Below, piece by piece: positions 1-10,722 of a DNA stretch of 64,000 nt (positions are counted from its first letter, which is position 1; every line of letters begins with the position of its first letter). The position numbers and the translations under genes were made by a program. The notes beneath the pieces are model-generated. The model was given only the letters and a program-made list of their open reading frames with translations, was not told where the DNA came from and ran no database searches. The stretch comes from Sedimentisphaerales bacterium. Lineage in GTDB: Bacteria > Planctomycetota > Phycisphaerae > Sedimentisphaerales > SG8-4. The stretch is from positions 12,396 through 76,395 of the forward strand of contig JAFGJR010000066.1 in NCBI GenBank assembly GCA_016928975.1, given 5' to 3'.

Positions 1-1666
<1,666 letters not shown>

Positions 1667-1815
1667 TCACGATGCTCCTGCCTTTCACGTTCTGTTGGCG
1701 CCTGGTTGATTCTACCGTCTGACTCGTCCAGACCGCCATCAGCTTGTATAACACCGCTCGGAAGGGCTGGATGTGAAATGAAAAAAGGAATCCGAGCGTG
1801 ATTTTTTCCCCTCTC

Positions 1816-1844
1816 TTGACATTTTTCATAGCTCACTTCACTGT
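1816..1844 (+). promoter_or_regulatory. Candidate promoter for the sigma/FecR genes
   Basis: A perfect TTGACA lies at 1816-1821 in the 248-base divergent spacer between the esterase and the sigma factor gene. At a 17-base spacing the -10 position (1839-1844) reads CACTGT, a poor match. The -35 is convincing and the -10 is not, so this may be recognised by an alternative sigma factor. The rest of the spacer has no other clear signal. Confidence 0.3.
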
Positions 1845-1896
1845 TTGTGTCGGTGATAAGATGAAGAGAACGTAACCGAAACAGCATGGATTGGCT

Positions 1897-2430
1897 ATGG
1901 GGCAGGACAGACGCACTCTGGACTTCCTGGGGCTGTTCGTGCGGCACCAACAGGAGATCTATGCCTATATCCTGACTCTGGTGCCTCACGTGAACGATGC
2001 GGATGATTTGTTTCAGGACGGGATGACCGTCATGTGGCGCAAGTTCGACCAGTTCAAGCCGGGAACGAACTTCGCCGCCTGGGGTATTCAAATCATGCGT
2101 TATGAGATTCTCGAGTACCGTCGCCACCTGGCCCGCAGTAAACGAGTCTCCATCGAGGATTCGTTGTTCGAGGCATTGATGGACTACGTCCCCACCATTC
2201 AAGACGAACTGGCCGTGCGCATAGAGGCCCTGCGCAAGTGTCAGGCCCTCCTGGACGATCGGGCCAAGCGGATCCTCAAGATGCGCTATGAGCACAACAC
2301 CCCAGTGGAGGAGATCGCTGCCTACCTGAAGGTATCCCGCCGCCACGTCTACCACATTCTCGGCCAGATCAATCGTGTACTGTTGCGCTGCATGCGCAGG
2401 ACGCTGGCAGAAGGGAGCCGCCCGGCATGA
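1897..2430 (+). CDS. ECF-type RNA polymerase sigma factor
   Basis: This is a sigma-70 family protein of about 177 residues. Region 2 is visible in IYAYILTLVP, DADDLFQDGMTVMWRKF and FAAWGIQIMRYE. Region 4 appears near the C-terminus as the helix-turn-helix TPVEEIAAYLKVSRRHVYHIL. The order and spacing match the sigma factors that planctomycetes keep beside FecR proteins. ATG 1897 is preferred; an in-frame TTG at 1891 is the alternative. The stop overlaps the FecR start (ATGA at 2427), so the two are translationally coupled. The likely role is to switch on the neighbouring glycan-use genes when the FecR partner releases it; that regulatory role is inferred. Confidence 0.9.
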   Translation: MGQDRRTLDFLGLFVRHQQEIYAYILTLVPHVNDADDLFQDGMTVMWRKFDQFKPGTNFAAWGIQIMRYEILEYRRHLARSKRVSIEDSLFEALMDYVPTIQDELAVRIEALRKCQALLDDRAKRILKMRYEHNTPVEEIAAYLKVSRRHVYHILGQINRVLLRCMRRTLAEGSRPA

Positions 2431-3977
2431 GCACACCTCCTCTTCCCGATATGGATGAGCTGTTGCAGCGTCTGCTGGACGATCAGATCGAGCCCGACGA
2501 GATGGAGCGTCTCGTGAAGGCGATCCGTGAGGACCCCCGGGTGCGGGATTACTACATCGACAGCTTGCTGGTCTCCGCTGTGATCCGGCGTTCCAGCCAA
2601 GTGACCGGGGAGTTGTCCAAGTCAGATCTGATCCGGGCGCTCTCCAGCGGCGAGCCCCGATCAGGCTTCAAACGCGTTGTGCGACACCTCCGTTCCATCG
2701 CAGCGATCCTGATCCTTGGGGCCTTGATCTTCACGTCTGTGACCTTGTTCCGTCACTGGGCTCAAGGCCCGGCGATCGGCAGCCTAGTCGGGGCGTATGA
2801 GGCTCAATGGCGAGGGGCTCGTCCGCGTCCGGGCGAACCACTGCACAGCCGTGCGTACGACCTGCGCGATGGTCTGGCGAAGATGGAGCTGGGCCAGGGG
2901 ACAAGTCTCCTGCTTGAAGCTCCTTGCCAAGTCAGATTGAAGAGCATTGACGAAGTGACCCTGAAGAAGGGCACGCTCACGGCTGTGGTCCCCCCGCAGG
3001 CCAAAGGATTCCGGGTACGGACACCCACGGCCCTCATCACGGACTTGGGTACGGAATTCGGGGTGATTGCGCGTTCCGACGGGAGCATCGAAGCTCATGT
3101 TCTGAAAGGCCACGTCAGCGTGGCCCTCGACCCCGATAGATCGGGTCGGCCGACATCGCTCGTCGTGAGTGAGGGGCAGGCCGCAACGGTTGACGCCACA
3201 GGACGGACGATTCGAGACGGGCTGGCTGCTCGGGCGGATTCCTTCCTCCTTCAACTGCCATCGTCCAGCCAACCCTCCAGTTCGGTGGGACGACTGAACC
3301 TCGCCGACATCGTGAGCGGAGGCAACGGCCGCGGCGCAGGCACGTCGGAGCGGGGGATCGACTTGGGGACCGGCCAGGTATTCAAGGGTCCCGCTACCAC
3401 GATTCGGCGGGTCCGACAAAACGAGTTCCGGTCGGTGCCGCAGTTGCGCGGCATTGACGGCGTGTTCGTGCCCAACGGAGCCTTGGGCCCAGTCGTGATC
3501 AGCTCCACTGGACTGGCCTTCGCCGAATGTCCTCGGACGATGGGAAGTTACTATGGCGGCCCAGCGAATAGTGGCGAGTTCTTTGATATTCCAAGCCGCC
3601 AAGTCTATACGGCCCGGCTCGATGGCGTCAGTTATGGCACATCCACACATCCAGCCCTGAACTTCCATCCCAATGCAGGCATTACCTTCGACCTGGACCA
3701 GATTCGCCAGGACAACCCGGATATCCAGATCAATCGGTTCACCGCTGTGTGCGGCATACCAAAGGACTTGCCTCAAGCTCAGTTCAGCGCCGCCGATGTC
3801 TGGGTCCTTCTGGATGGCGTCGTTCGCCTTCACCTGCGCTATCCTGTGGAACGGAACGTTGTTGAGAGAATGGATGTGCCGGTCCCTACCCAGACACGGT
3901 TCCTGACGCTGGTCGCCACGTGCTCCGGGCGCGCGGACTATTCCTGGATCTTATTGGGTGACCCTTTTCTGGAGTGA
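2427..3977 (+). CDS. FecR-like anti-sigma protein with C-terminal NPCBM-like domain
   Basis: This is a 516-residue protein. An acidic cytoplasmic N-terminus (DMDELLQRLLDDQIEPDEMERLV) is followed by one membrane segment near residues 88-107 (IAAILILGALIFTSVTLF). The FecR domain lies at about residues 140-260, with KGTLTAVVPP, TPTALITDLGTEFGV and VLKGHVSVAL. The C-terminal 160 residues resemble NPCBM/NEW2-type sugar-binding domains, as in the LamG/NPCBM-bearing FecR proteins of planctomycetes. Such proteins hold an ECF sigma factor at the membrane and sense a periplasmic signal. The fused binding domain suggests a glycan as ligand, which is inference. It overlaps the sigma gene by four bases and is 27 bases ahead of the GH95 gene. 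Confidence 0.86.
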   Translation: MSTPPLPDMDELLQRLLDDQIEPDEMERLVKAIREDPRVRDYYIDSLLVSAVIRRSSQVTGELSKSDLIRALSSGEPRSGFKRVVRHLRSIAAILILGALIFTSVTLFRHWAQGPAIGSLVGAYEAQWRGARPRPGEPLHSRAYDLRDGLAKMELGQGTSLLLEAPCQVRLKSIDEVTLKKGTLTAVVPPQAKGFRVRTPTALITDLGTEFGVIARSDGSIEAHVLKGHVSVALDPDRSGRPTSLVVSEGQAATVDATGRTIRDGLAARADSFLLQLPSSSQPSSSVGRLNLADIVSGGNGRGAGTSERGIDLGTGQVFKGPATTIRRVRQNEFRSVPQLRGIDGVFVPNGALGPVVISSTGLAFAECPRTMGSYYGGPANSGEFFDIPSRQVYTARLDGVSYGTSTHPALNFHPNAGITFDLDQIRQDNPDIQINRFTAVCGIPKDLPQAQFSAADVWVLLDGVVRLHLRYPVERNVVERMDVPVPTQTRFLTLVATCSGRADYSWILLGDPFLE

Positions 3978-4004
3978 GTGTTCACTCTTTAGGAGGCTGA
4001 TATC

Positions 4005-6317
4005 ATGATCGGTATGCACGCTGTGCTCCTAACGTGGATTCTGACTTTATCCGGTAGTACGGCTGTCGCGCAGCCGCCTGTGGAGCCGCTGAGTCTGTGG
4101 TACCGCCAGCCGGCCAAGCAGTGGGTCGAGGCCCTGGCCGTGGGCAATGGGCGGCTCGGGGCGATGGTCTTTGGCGGCATTGCACAGGAACGGATCCAAT
4201 TGAATGAGGACACGCTCTGGGCCGGCGGGCCGTACGACCCGGCGAATCCCGACGCGCTGGAGGCGCTTCCAAAGGTGCGGGAACTGATCTTCGCCGGCCG
4301 ATACCGGGAAGCGCACAACCTGATCGGGCAGAAGATGATGGCCAAGCCCTTGACCCAAATGCCCTATCAGTGCGTGGGGGACCTGTTGCTGGAGTTTCCC
4401 GGTGCCAACGGGGTGATGACGGATTACCGGCGAGACCTGAACCTGGATACAGCCGTGGCCACCGTCGCGTATACGATCGATTCAGTGCGCTACACGCGAG
4501 AAGTCTTCTCCAGCCCCGTGGATCGGGTCATCGTGATTCGCTTGAAAGCGGACAAGCCCGGCAAGATCACGTTTACGGCCGGCATGAAGCCGCCACAGAA
4601 GGCATCAGTAACGGTGGAGTCGCCCAACACTCTGATGATGCAAGGTGTCAACGGGGGGACTCGTGGCGTTGCCGGCGCCCTCAAGTATCAGGCGAGGGTG
4701 GCGGTTGCGGCTTGGGGCGGGCAAATCGTGCCGGCCGATGGCCAGATCACCGTCAACGATGCGGATTCCGCGTTACTGCTGATTGCGGCCGCGACCAGCT
4801 ACAAGAGCTTCAAAGACGTGAGCGGCGATCCCGAGGCATTGACTAAAGATGCTATTGCCAGAGCAAGCAACAAGTCTTTCGAGACAATGCTCAAGGACCA
4901 TACGGCTGCGCATCAGATGCTGTTTCGGCGAGTCACGCTGGACCTCGGCACGACTCCCGCTGCCCAACGTCCAACGGATGAACGGATTCGAGACCTCAAC
5001 AAGACGAACGATCCACAACTGGCGGCGCTGTACTTTCAGTTTGGCCGGTATCTGCTGATCAGCAGCTCGCGACCGGGCTGTCAGCCGGCGAATCTCCAGG
5101 GCATCTGGAACGACAGCATGAACCCGCCCTGGCAAAGCAAGTACACGATCAATATCAACACCGAAATGAACTACTGGCCGGCCGAGCCGACGAACCTCGG
5201 CGAGTGCGTCGAGCCGCTCGTGGCGATGGTGATGGATCTGACCGAAACCGGCGCGCGCACGGCCCAAACCATGTACAACGCCGGCGGCTGGGTCACCCAC
5301 CACAATACCGACCTGTGGCGGGCCTCCGCTCCGATCGACGGTCCCCAGTGGGGCATGTGGCCGATGGGCGGCGCCTGGCTGTGCCTGCACCTGTGGGACC
5401 ACTACGACTATTCCCGCGACAAGGAATACCTGGCCAGGGTCTATCCGGCCCTGAAGGGAGCGACGCAGTTCTTCCTCAACACGCTGGTCGAAGAGCCCAA
5501 GCACAAATGGCTCGTGACGTGCCCGTCGCTGTCGCCGGAGAATGGGCATCCGTTCGGCACGAGCATCTGCGCGGGACCCACGATGGACATGCAGATCCTG
5601 CGCGACCTGTTCACCAACTGTATCCGCGCGGCGGAGATTCTCGGCGTCGATGAGGACTTGCGAGAACAGGCGGCCGCGACATGCCAGCGCCTGGCCCCGA
5701 ACCAGATCGGCAGCGCGGGCCAGCTCCAGGAATGGCTGGAGGATTGGGACATGAAGGCCCCGGAGATTCATCACCGGCATGTCTCGCATCTCTACGGCCT
5801 GTATCCGAGCGATCAGATCCACGTGCGGACCACGCCCGATCTGGCGGCCGCGGTACGCAAGAGCCTGGAGATTCGCGGCGACGAAGCCACCGGCTGGGGC
5901 ATCGGCTGGCGCCTGAACCTCTGGGCACGCCTCCACGACGCCGAGCACGCCTACACGATTCTCACGATGCTGCTGCGACCCGAGCGGACCTATCCGAACA
6001 TGTTCGACGCCCATCCGCCATTCCAGATCGATGGCAACTTCGGCGGCACCTCCGGCATCGGCGAAATGCTCCTACAAAGCTGTGCCAGCGAGATCGAGCT
6101 GCTGCCCGCCTTGCCCAAAGCCTGGCCCAACGGCTCCGTCAAGGGTCTTCGCGCCCGCGGCGGCTTCGAGCTGGACATCCAGTGGAAGGACAGTAAGCTC
6201 GTGAACGTAACCGTGCGTTCGCTCGCCGGCGGCTCCTGCCGACTTCGCTACGGCGCCGTCACGCGAGACCTGAGCCTGGCCAAAGGCCAGAGCGCTCAAT
6301 GGGACGGAGTCAAATGA
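4005..6317 (+). CDS. GH95 alpha-L-fucosidase (or alpha-L-galactosidase)
   Basis: The protein has 770 residues, a normal length for family GH95, and a signal peptide of about 22 residues (ending TAVAQ). The start has a strong ribosome site, TTTAGGAGG, nine bases before ATG 4005. Family landmarks are the N-terminal domain with WYRQPAKQWVEALAVGNGRLGAMVFG, the paired asparagines N383 and N385 in TININTEMNYWPAEPTNL, E512 in SPENGH, HRHVSHLYGLYPS and D676 in FQIDGNFGGT. By comparison with the Bifidobacterium enzyme, the Asn pair with the Asp acts as base and the Glu as acid; this mapping is by motif. It probably removes 1,2-linked fucose or L-galactose from plant or algal glycans. It follows FecR closely and may share its transcript. 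Confidence 0.93.
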   Translation: MIGMHAVLLTWILTLSGSTAVAQPPVEPLSLWYRQPAKQWVEALAVGNGRLGAMVFGGIAQERIQLNEDTLWAGGPYDPANPDALEALPKVRELIFAGRYREAHNLIGQKMMAKPLTQMPYQCVGDLLLEFPGANGVMTDYRRDLNLDTAVATVAYTIDSVRYTREVFSSPVDRVIVIRLKADKPGKITFTAGMKPPQKASVTVESPNTLMMQGVNGGTRGVAGALKYQARVAVAAWGGQIVPADGQITVNDADSALLLIAAATSYKSFKDVSGDPEALTKDAIARASNKSFETMLKDHTAAHQMLFRRVTLDLGTTPAAQRPTDERIRDLNKTNDPQLAALYFQFGRYLLISSSRPGCQPANLQGIWNDSMNPPWQSKYTININTEMNYWPAEPTNLGECVEPLVAMVMDLTETGARTAQTMYNAGGWVTHHNTDLWRASAPIDGPQWGMWPMGGAWLCLHLWDHYDYSRDKEYLARVYPALKGATQFFLNTLVEEPKHKWLVTCPSLSPENGHPFGTSICAGPTMDMQILRDLFTNCIRAAEILGVDEDLREQAAATCQRLAPNQIGSAGQLQEWLEDWDMKAPEIHHRHVSHLYGLYPSDQIHVRTTPDLAAAVRKSLEIRGDEATGWGIGWRLNLWARLHDAEHAYTILTMLLRPERTYPNMFDAHPPFQIDGNFGGTSGIGEMLLQSCASEIELLPALPKAWPNGSVKGLRARGGFELDIQWKDSKLVNVTVRSLAGGSCRLRYGAVTRDLSLAKGQSAQWDGVK

Positions 6318-6397
6318 TGAGAGTAAGGGCCTTCCAGCCCGGGGTCTTGCAGGGTATGTGAGAAGTGGCCAGGCATCCTGCTCGTGAGATTCTGTGG

Positions 6398-6416
6398 CAT
6401 CGGCATCCTGCCGATG
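6398..6416. repeat. REP-like palindrome beside a dead RAYT gene
   Basis: CATCGGCA at 6398-6405 and TGCCGATG at 6409-6416 form a perfect 8-base stem around TCC. The stem core is the same as that of the two palindromes flanking the intact transposase near 42 kb. It lies 25 bases past the point where similarity to the transposase N-terminus stops. Confidence 0.6.
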
Positions 6417-6440
6417 ATTCATGGGCTGAGAATTCCCACT

Positions 6441-6545
6441 GTAGTCATCCTCCTGGAAGAAGGTCTGTTGGCGTCGGTTTCCTCGCTGCGTGACGTGGCG
6501 AGCGATTACTGGAACCACCACTTTCGCAAATCGAGCCATATTCAA
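6441..6545 (-). pseudogene. N-terminal remnant of a REP-associated tyrosine transposase
   Basis: Read on the minus strand from ATG 6543-6545, the first 35 residues give MARFAKVV, then RHVTQRGNRRQQTFF and QEDDY. This is the well-known N-terminal signature of REP-associated Y1 transposases, and HVTQRGNRRQ is close to diagnostic. After residue 35 the similarity stops and the frame runs into the REP-like palindrome and then the GH95 gene in antisense. The HUH motif and catalytic tyrosine are gone, so this is a dead fragment. The surrounding 6318-6723 interval, about 400 bases, holds no other gene. Confidence 0.72.
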
Positions 6546-6660
6546 AGCTTGCCCAAGTCACGCCCCAGCGTCAACCCCGCCCCCGAATTCAGTATGGCAT
6601 CCCAGGAATTCCAGGGCGCTGTTCGTGGTTGAATGCTCTTTCTTCTGTGGAGCGTCGGCG

Positions 6661-6666
6661 TATAAT
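6661..6666 (+). promoter_or_regulatory. Consensus TATAAT box upstream of the ABC transporter
   Basis: TATAAT occurs 57 bases before the ABC ATPase start. The 17-base-spaced -35 position (CTTTCT) is poor, and TTGAAT lies too far away at 6629. It may be the -10 box for the two transporter genes, but is supported only by the hexamer and its place in the spacer. Confidence 0.3.
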
Positions 6667-6723
6667 TCACCATGCCGTTGTATGCCAGAAGTGCTTCTTT
6701 CAGACATCTTGGTACTGAACATC

Positions 6724-7599
6724 ATGGTTATCCAGACGGAACAATTGACGAAATTCTACGGCCGGGCGCGGGGCATCGACGACATCAACCTGTCCGTCGA
6801 GGAGGGAGAAGTCTTCGGCTTCTTGGGACCCAACGGTTCAGGCAAGACTACCACCATACGCATCCTGCTGGATTTCATCCGGGCCAGTTCCGGAAAGGCG
6901 CGGGTATTCGGCATGGATGTGCACACCGATGCGCCCCGGATCAAGTCTCGCCTCGGCTACCTGCCGGCCGAATACGGCATGTACGGGAAGATGAAAGCCG
7001 CCGACTATCTGCAATTCCTGGGGTCGGTGCGCGGCCATAGGACGCCGCGCCTGCAAGACAGACTCATAGAGTTGCTCGGGCTGGATGTATCCCGCCAGGT
7101 AAAATCCTTCTCCCACGGCACCAGGCAGAAATTGGCGGTGGTCCAGGCCTTCATGCACGACCCGGAGCTGCTGGTTCTGGACGAGCCCACCAGCGGCTTG
7201 GATCCGCTGATCCAGCAGCGGTTCTATGAGTTGATCTTGGAGGTGAAAGAGCGCGGCAGGACCGTCTTCTTGTCTTCTCATGTCCTTTCGGAGGTGGAAC
7301 GCGTGTGCGACCGGGTGGCGATATTGAAAGAGGGCAGGCTAGTGGCACTGCACACGATCGCCGATCTGAAGAAGGTCCGGCTCAAGACCATCGAGGTGAC
7401 CTTCGAGCGGGAGCCGGACGAGTCGATCTTCCGGTTGGAGGGTGTGCGGAAGATCGAGAAGAACGTCCGGACGGTTCGCTTGTGGGTCGATGCAAACATC
7501 AACGGCATCCTGCGGGCGATATCCCAATACCCCGTTGACAATATCTCGTGCCAGGACGCCCGCCTCGAGGACATCTTCCTGGAGTACTACTCCCAATGA
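6724..7599 (+). CDS. ABC transporter ATP-binding protein (ABC-2 type)
   Basis: This is a 291-residue nucleotide-binding subunit. Walker A is GPNGSGKTT, the signature motif is the variant FSHGTRQKLAVVQAF (SHGTRQ rather than LSGGQ), Walker B is LLVLDEP followed by the D-loop SGLD, and the switch His is in LSSHVLSEVER. The C-terminal 80 residues resemble the DUF4162-type extension of ABC-2 exporters. ATG 6724 is chosen because the fold begins right after it (MVIQTEQLTKFYG); the frame stays open upstream but encodes no recognisable domain. It overlaps the permease by four bases. The substrate cannot be told; the setting suggests export linked to the cell envelope. Confidence 0.92.
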   Translation: MVIQTEQLTKFYGRARGIDDINLSVEEGEVFGFLGPNGSGKTTTIRILLDFIRASSGKARVFGMDVHTDAPRIKSRLGYLPAEYGMYGKMKAADYLQFLGSVRGHRTPRLQDRLIELLGLDVSRQVKSFSHGTRQKLAVVQAFMHDPELLVLDEPTSGLDPLIQQRFYELILEVKERGRTVFLSSHVLSEVERVCDRVAILKEGRLVALHTIADLKKVRLKTIEVTFEREPDESIFRLEGVRKIEKNVRTVRLWVDANINGILRAISQYPVDNISCQDARLEDIFLEYYSQ

Positions 7600-8393
7600 G
7601 AATCTATCTGCGCTACCTGAGAAGCGAATGTGTCACGACACTGCTGTTCGCCCTGTTCCTGTTGGGGTCCGCCTACATCTTGGTCGCGATATTTCCGTCG
7701 ATTGCCAAGATCCAGATGATGGAGGATTACTTCGACGCCATGCCGGCGTTCTTGAAGGCCTTTATAGGTCAGGAAATCATCAACATCACGACGCTGGAAG
7801 GGTTCCTGACCGTCGAGTATTTCAACACCACCTGGTTGCTCGTCATGGGGGTGTTCTCGTGTCTGTTCACCGGGGCCCTGGTGGCGGAAGAAACGGAGAA
7901 GAAGACACTGGAGATTCTCTTCTCCACGCCGGTGACGCGAACACGATTCCTCGTGAGCAAGTTTGCCGGTTTCATCACGCTGCTGATCTTCCTGTCGGCC
8001 GTCTCGTGTGTGGGGATATGCCTGGGCGAGTGGGAGATCGGCGAGAGCATGGACAAACGCTTGATGGTCTACGTGTTCGTGAGCGGCATGCTGTGCCTCG
8101 CGGCCGTGGGCAGCATTGGACTGTTCTTGTCATGTGTGTTTAACGAACAGCGGCGAGCCATCGGCGCGACCATCGCCGTCTTTTTCACACTATATATCTT
8201 CAACGTGATCGCCTTGCTGTTGGAGCAGCGTCCGACCTTGAAGTACTTCTCCCTCTTTCAATACTATGACGCCAGCAAAGTCTTTCAGCGAAAGGCCATA
8301 CAGTGGCCGGACATGGCCATCCTGCTCGGCGTCTTCTCCGTCATGTTCGGCGCGTCTGTCGTCACCTTCCGCCGCAAAGAAATCTATGTGTAA
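7596..8393 (+). CDS. ABC-2 type transporter permease
   Basis: The 265-residue protein starts at ATG 7596 inside the end of the ATPase gene (ATGA overlap). About six hydrophobic stretches are visible: LLFALFLLGSAYILVAIF near the N-terminus, WLLVMGVFSCLFTGALV, FAGFITLLIFLSAVSC, LCLAAVGSIGLFLSC, IAVFFTLYIFNVIALLL and MAILLGVFSVMFGASVV. The cytoplasmic stretch EETEKKTLEILFSTPVTR is the usual ABC-2 coupling segment. With the ATPase it makes a complete two-gene exporter. The following 160 bases contain an imperfect inverted repeat (GTGCAGCAATGACC against GGTCATTGCAC) and the palindrome CCTGCGCGCAGG, possibly a transcript end. Confidence 0.9.
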   Translation: MRIYLRYLRSECVTTLLFALFLLGSAYILVAIFPSIAKIQMMEDYFDAMPAFLKAFIGQEIINITTLEGFLTVEYFNTTWLLVMGVFSCLFTGALVAEETEKKTLEILFSTPVTRTRFLVSKFAGFITLLIFLSAVSCVGICLGEWEIGESMDKRLMVYVFVSGMLCLAAVGSIGLFLSCVFNEQRRAIGATIAVFFTLYIFNVIALLLEQRPTLKYFSLFQYYDASKVFQRKAIQWPDMAILLGVFSVMFGASVVTFRRKEIYV

Positions 8394-8556
8394 CACGAGC
8401 AATACGGTTCAGGAAGATCCCTTGTGCAGCAATGACCTTGTTATCCTGCGCGCGGCGAAGGATTCGGTCATTGCACGAGAGGCTCTTCCTGCGCGCAGGC
8501 CAATTCACTTGCCGTGTTCCGCATTCGAGACTAATCTCTCACAAAGGAGTATGGGC

Positions 8557-10668
8557 ATGCAGTATTCTCGATCTCATCTGGGATTTGCGAGTCTGGTCGT
8601 GTTGACCGTTGGTGCTATTGCCGCAGCGCCGGCTCTTGCCGGGACCACCGCTGACGCGGCAAAACACTGGACGGCCGACAACGGCAATGGCACTTACTCC
8701 AACCCCCTGTTCTATGAGGAATTCGAGGACCCCGACGTCATCCGCGTCGGTGACGATTACTACCTCGCCGGCACCACCATGCACATGAACCCCGCCGTGC
8801 AGTTGATGCAATCGAAGGACCTGGTGAACTGGGAGCTCGCCGGCTACTGCATGGACAGGCTCGACCTCGGCCCGGCCTTCCGCCTGGAAGACGGCAAAGG
8901 CATCTACGGCCGCGGAATCTGGGCGCCCTGCATCCGCTATCACAACGGCATGTTCTACGTCTTCTCCAACGTCAACGGCGTGGGCCTCCAGGTCTTCCGC
9001 GCCAAGTCGATCTATGGTCCCTGGGAACGCAACCAACTGCCCGGAAGGCACGACCTGTCGGTCCTCTTCGATGACGACGGCAAGATCTACATCATCTCCG
9101 GCGCCCGCAGCCCCTATCCTATCGAAGAGCTCGCCCCGGATCTCAAGTCCTTTGTCCCCGGCGTCCGCCACCAACTGGACGCCAGGATGGGTGAAGGCCA
9201 CCACCTCTACAAGATCAATGGCAAGTACTACGACATCTCCGCGATCCCCGGCGCGACCACGGATCAGATGGTCGCCCGCGCTGACTCGATTGATGGGCCG
9301 TGGACGGTCGAGCGCATGGTCCAGGGCGAGTCCCTGGGCGTGCCCACCGTGGCGCCCGCCCGCGTCACCGAGCGTGACCGCGGTCTGACCCTGCACCAGG
9401 GCGGCATGTGCGATACCTCCTCCGGCGAGTGGTGGAGCATCATCATGTCCGACCACGGCAGCGCGGGACGCATGGTCGCTCTCGTGCCCATCACCTGGGA
9501 CAGTGGTTTCCCCCTCATCGGCCTGCCCGGCAACTTGCGCAGGGCGCCCAATACCTGGGTCAAGCCCAACACTGGTTTCACACAGGACCCCAAGCCGTCG
9601 TTCATTCACGACGACAACTTCGACGGCGGCGAGCTCAATCCGCTCTGGCAGTGGAACCATGTTCCCGATGACACCAAGTGGTCCATCACCGAGAAGCCCG
9701 GCGTGCTTCGGCTTCATTCCTTGCCCGCTGATGACTTCTATGCCGCCCGCAACAGCATCTGCCAGCGGCCGCCAGCGCCCGAGTCTATTATGACCGTCGA
9801 GTTGGACACATCGGGCATGGTCGCGGGAGACACGGCAGGTCTGGCGCTGCTGAGTTCTCCCTATGCCTGGATCGCCGTGGTGAAGACCGCGGAGGGCAGG
9901 ACGCTACAGATGCTCGACAACACCGGCAGCGGCGGCGGACGCCGAGGCGCCCCCGCGACTCCGCCCAAGCCTCCCACAATGGGCCCGGCCAATCCACCCG
10001 AGCATCTCTGGCTCCGCGTCCACTGCAACTTTGACACGGACCAGGCCGTTTTCAGTTGGAGCGCCGATGGCAAGGAATTCGCGCCTCTGGGCAATCCCTT
10101 CACCATGACCTTCCAGTTGACGACCTTTCAGGGGGTACGTCCCGCCCTGTTCCATTACAACACTTCGGGACAGCCCGGCGGTTATGCCGACTTCGACAAC
10201 TACACGGTCGAGGAACCGCGGGCGCGGGGCATCGAACGCGAGATTCCCATGGGCAAGACCATCGTTCTGACCAGCGGCGCCGACGGCAGCATCCTGGTCG
10301 CCGACACGCAGAACAGCACGCTGGTGAATGCGACAGCCGATGCAAGCGGCGCGGTGCCCCAGAATGCGAAGTTCCAGGTGGTCGATCTGGGCTTGGGCCG
10401 TGTGGCGCTCAAGGCCACCAACGGCAAGGTGGTTTCCGTCGGCGAGAGCGGCGTGGTTCTCAAGGACCTGGCCGGCGCCAAACCCGGTAGCGCCGAATCG
10501 TTCCAGTGGGTCAATCTGATGCGTGGCGACACGATGCTCATGTCTCTGACGAACCACAAGTACCTGGCCACCACGCCCAACAGCCCCGGCCCGGTCACGG
10601 TGACCTCCACCGGGCCCACCGCCGCCCGCAAGAGCGGCGCTGAGTTCAAATGGAAAACCGCTGAATAA
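8557..10668 (+). CDS. Secreted GH43 glycosidase with beta-sandwich and fascin-like C-terminus
   Basis: The 703-residue protein has a signal peptide ending near APALAG. ATG 8557 lies eight bases after AAAGGAG; ATG 8551 is too close to it. The five-bladed propeller spans about residues 40-350, with the catalytic base in FEDPDVIRVGDDYY (D58 or D60) and the acid in MGEGHHL (E213). This pattern fits the xylosidase/arabinofuranosidase-like subfamilies near GH43_12. A beta-sandwich (about 370-570) has DDNFDGGELNPLWQWNH. The last 140 residues look like a fascin-type beta-trefoil (VALKATNGKVVSV, TNHKYLATT). Likely action is release of xylose or arabinose side residues; specificity cannot be read from sequence alone. 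Confidence 0.91.
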   Translation: MQYSRSHLGFASLVVLTVGAIAAAPALAGTTADAAKHWTADNGNGTYSNPLFYEEFEDPDVIRVGDDYYLAGTTMHMNPAVQLMQSKDLVNWELAGYCMDRLDLGPAFRLEDGKGIYGRGIWAPCIRYHNGMFYVFSNVNGVGLQVFRAKSIYGPWERNQLPGRHDLSVLFDDDGKIYIISGARSPYPIEELAPDLKSFVPGVRHQLDARMGEGHHLYKINGKYYDISAIPGATTDQMVARADSIDGPWTVERMVQGESLGVPTVAPARVTERDRGLTLHQGGMCDTSSGEWWSIIMSDHGSAGRMVALVPITWDSGFPLIGLPGNLRRAPNTWVKPNTGFTQDPKPSFIHDDNFDGGELNPLWQWNHVPDDTKWSITEKPGVLRLHSLPADDFYAARNSICQRPPAPESIMTVELDTSGMVAGDTAGLALLSSPYAWIAVVKTAEGRTLQMLDNTGSGGGRRGAPATPPKPPTMGPANPPEHLWLRVHCNFDTDQAVFSWSADGKEFAPLGNPFTMTFQLTTFQGVRPALFHYNTSGQPGGYADFDNYTVEEPRARGIEREIPMGKTIVLTSGADGSILVADTQNSTLVNATADASGAVPQNAKFQVVDLGLGRVALKATNGKVVSVGESGVVLKDLAGAKPGSAESFQWVNLMRGDTMLMSLTNHKYLATTPNSPGPVTVTSTGPTAARKSGAEFKWKTAE

Positions 10669-10722
10669 AAACGCTTCTGGTTCGTTCTTGTCATGCTGTC
10701 AATCATGGGAGGTATGAACGGG

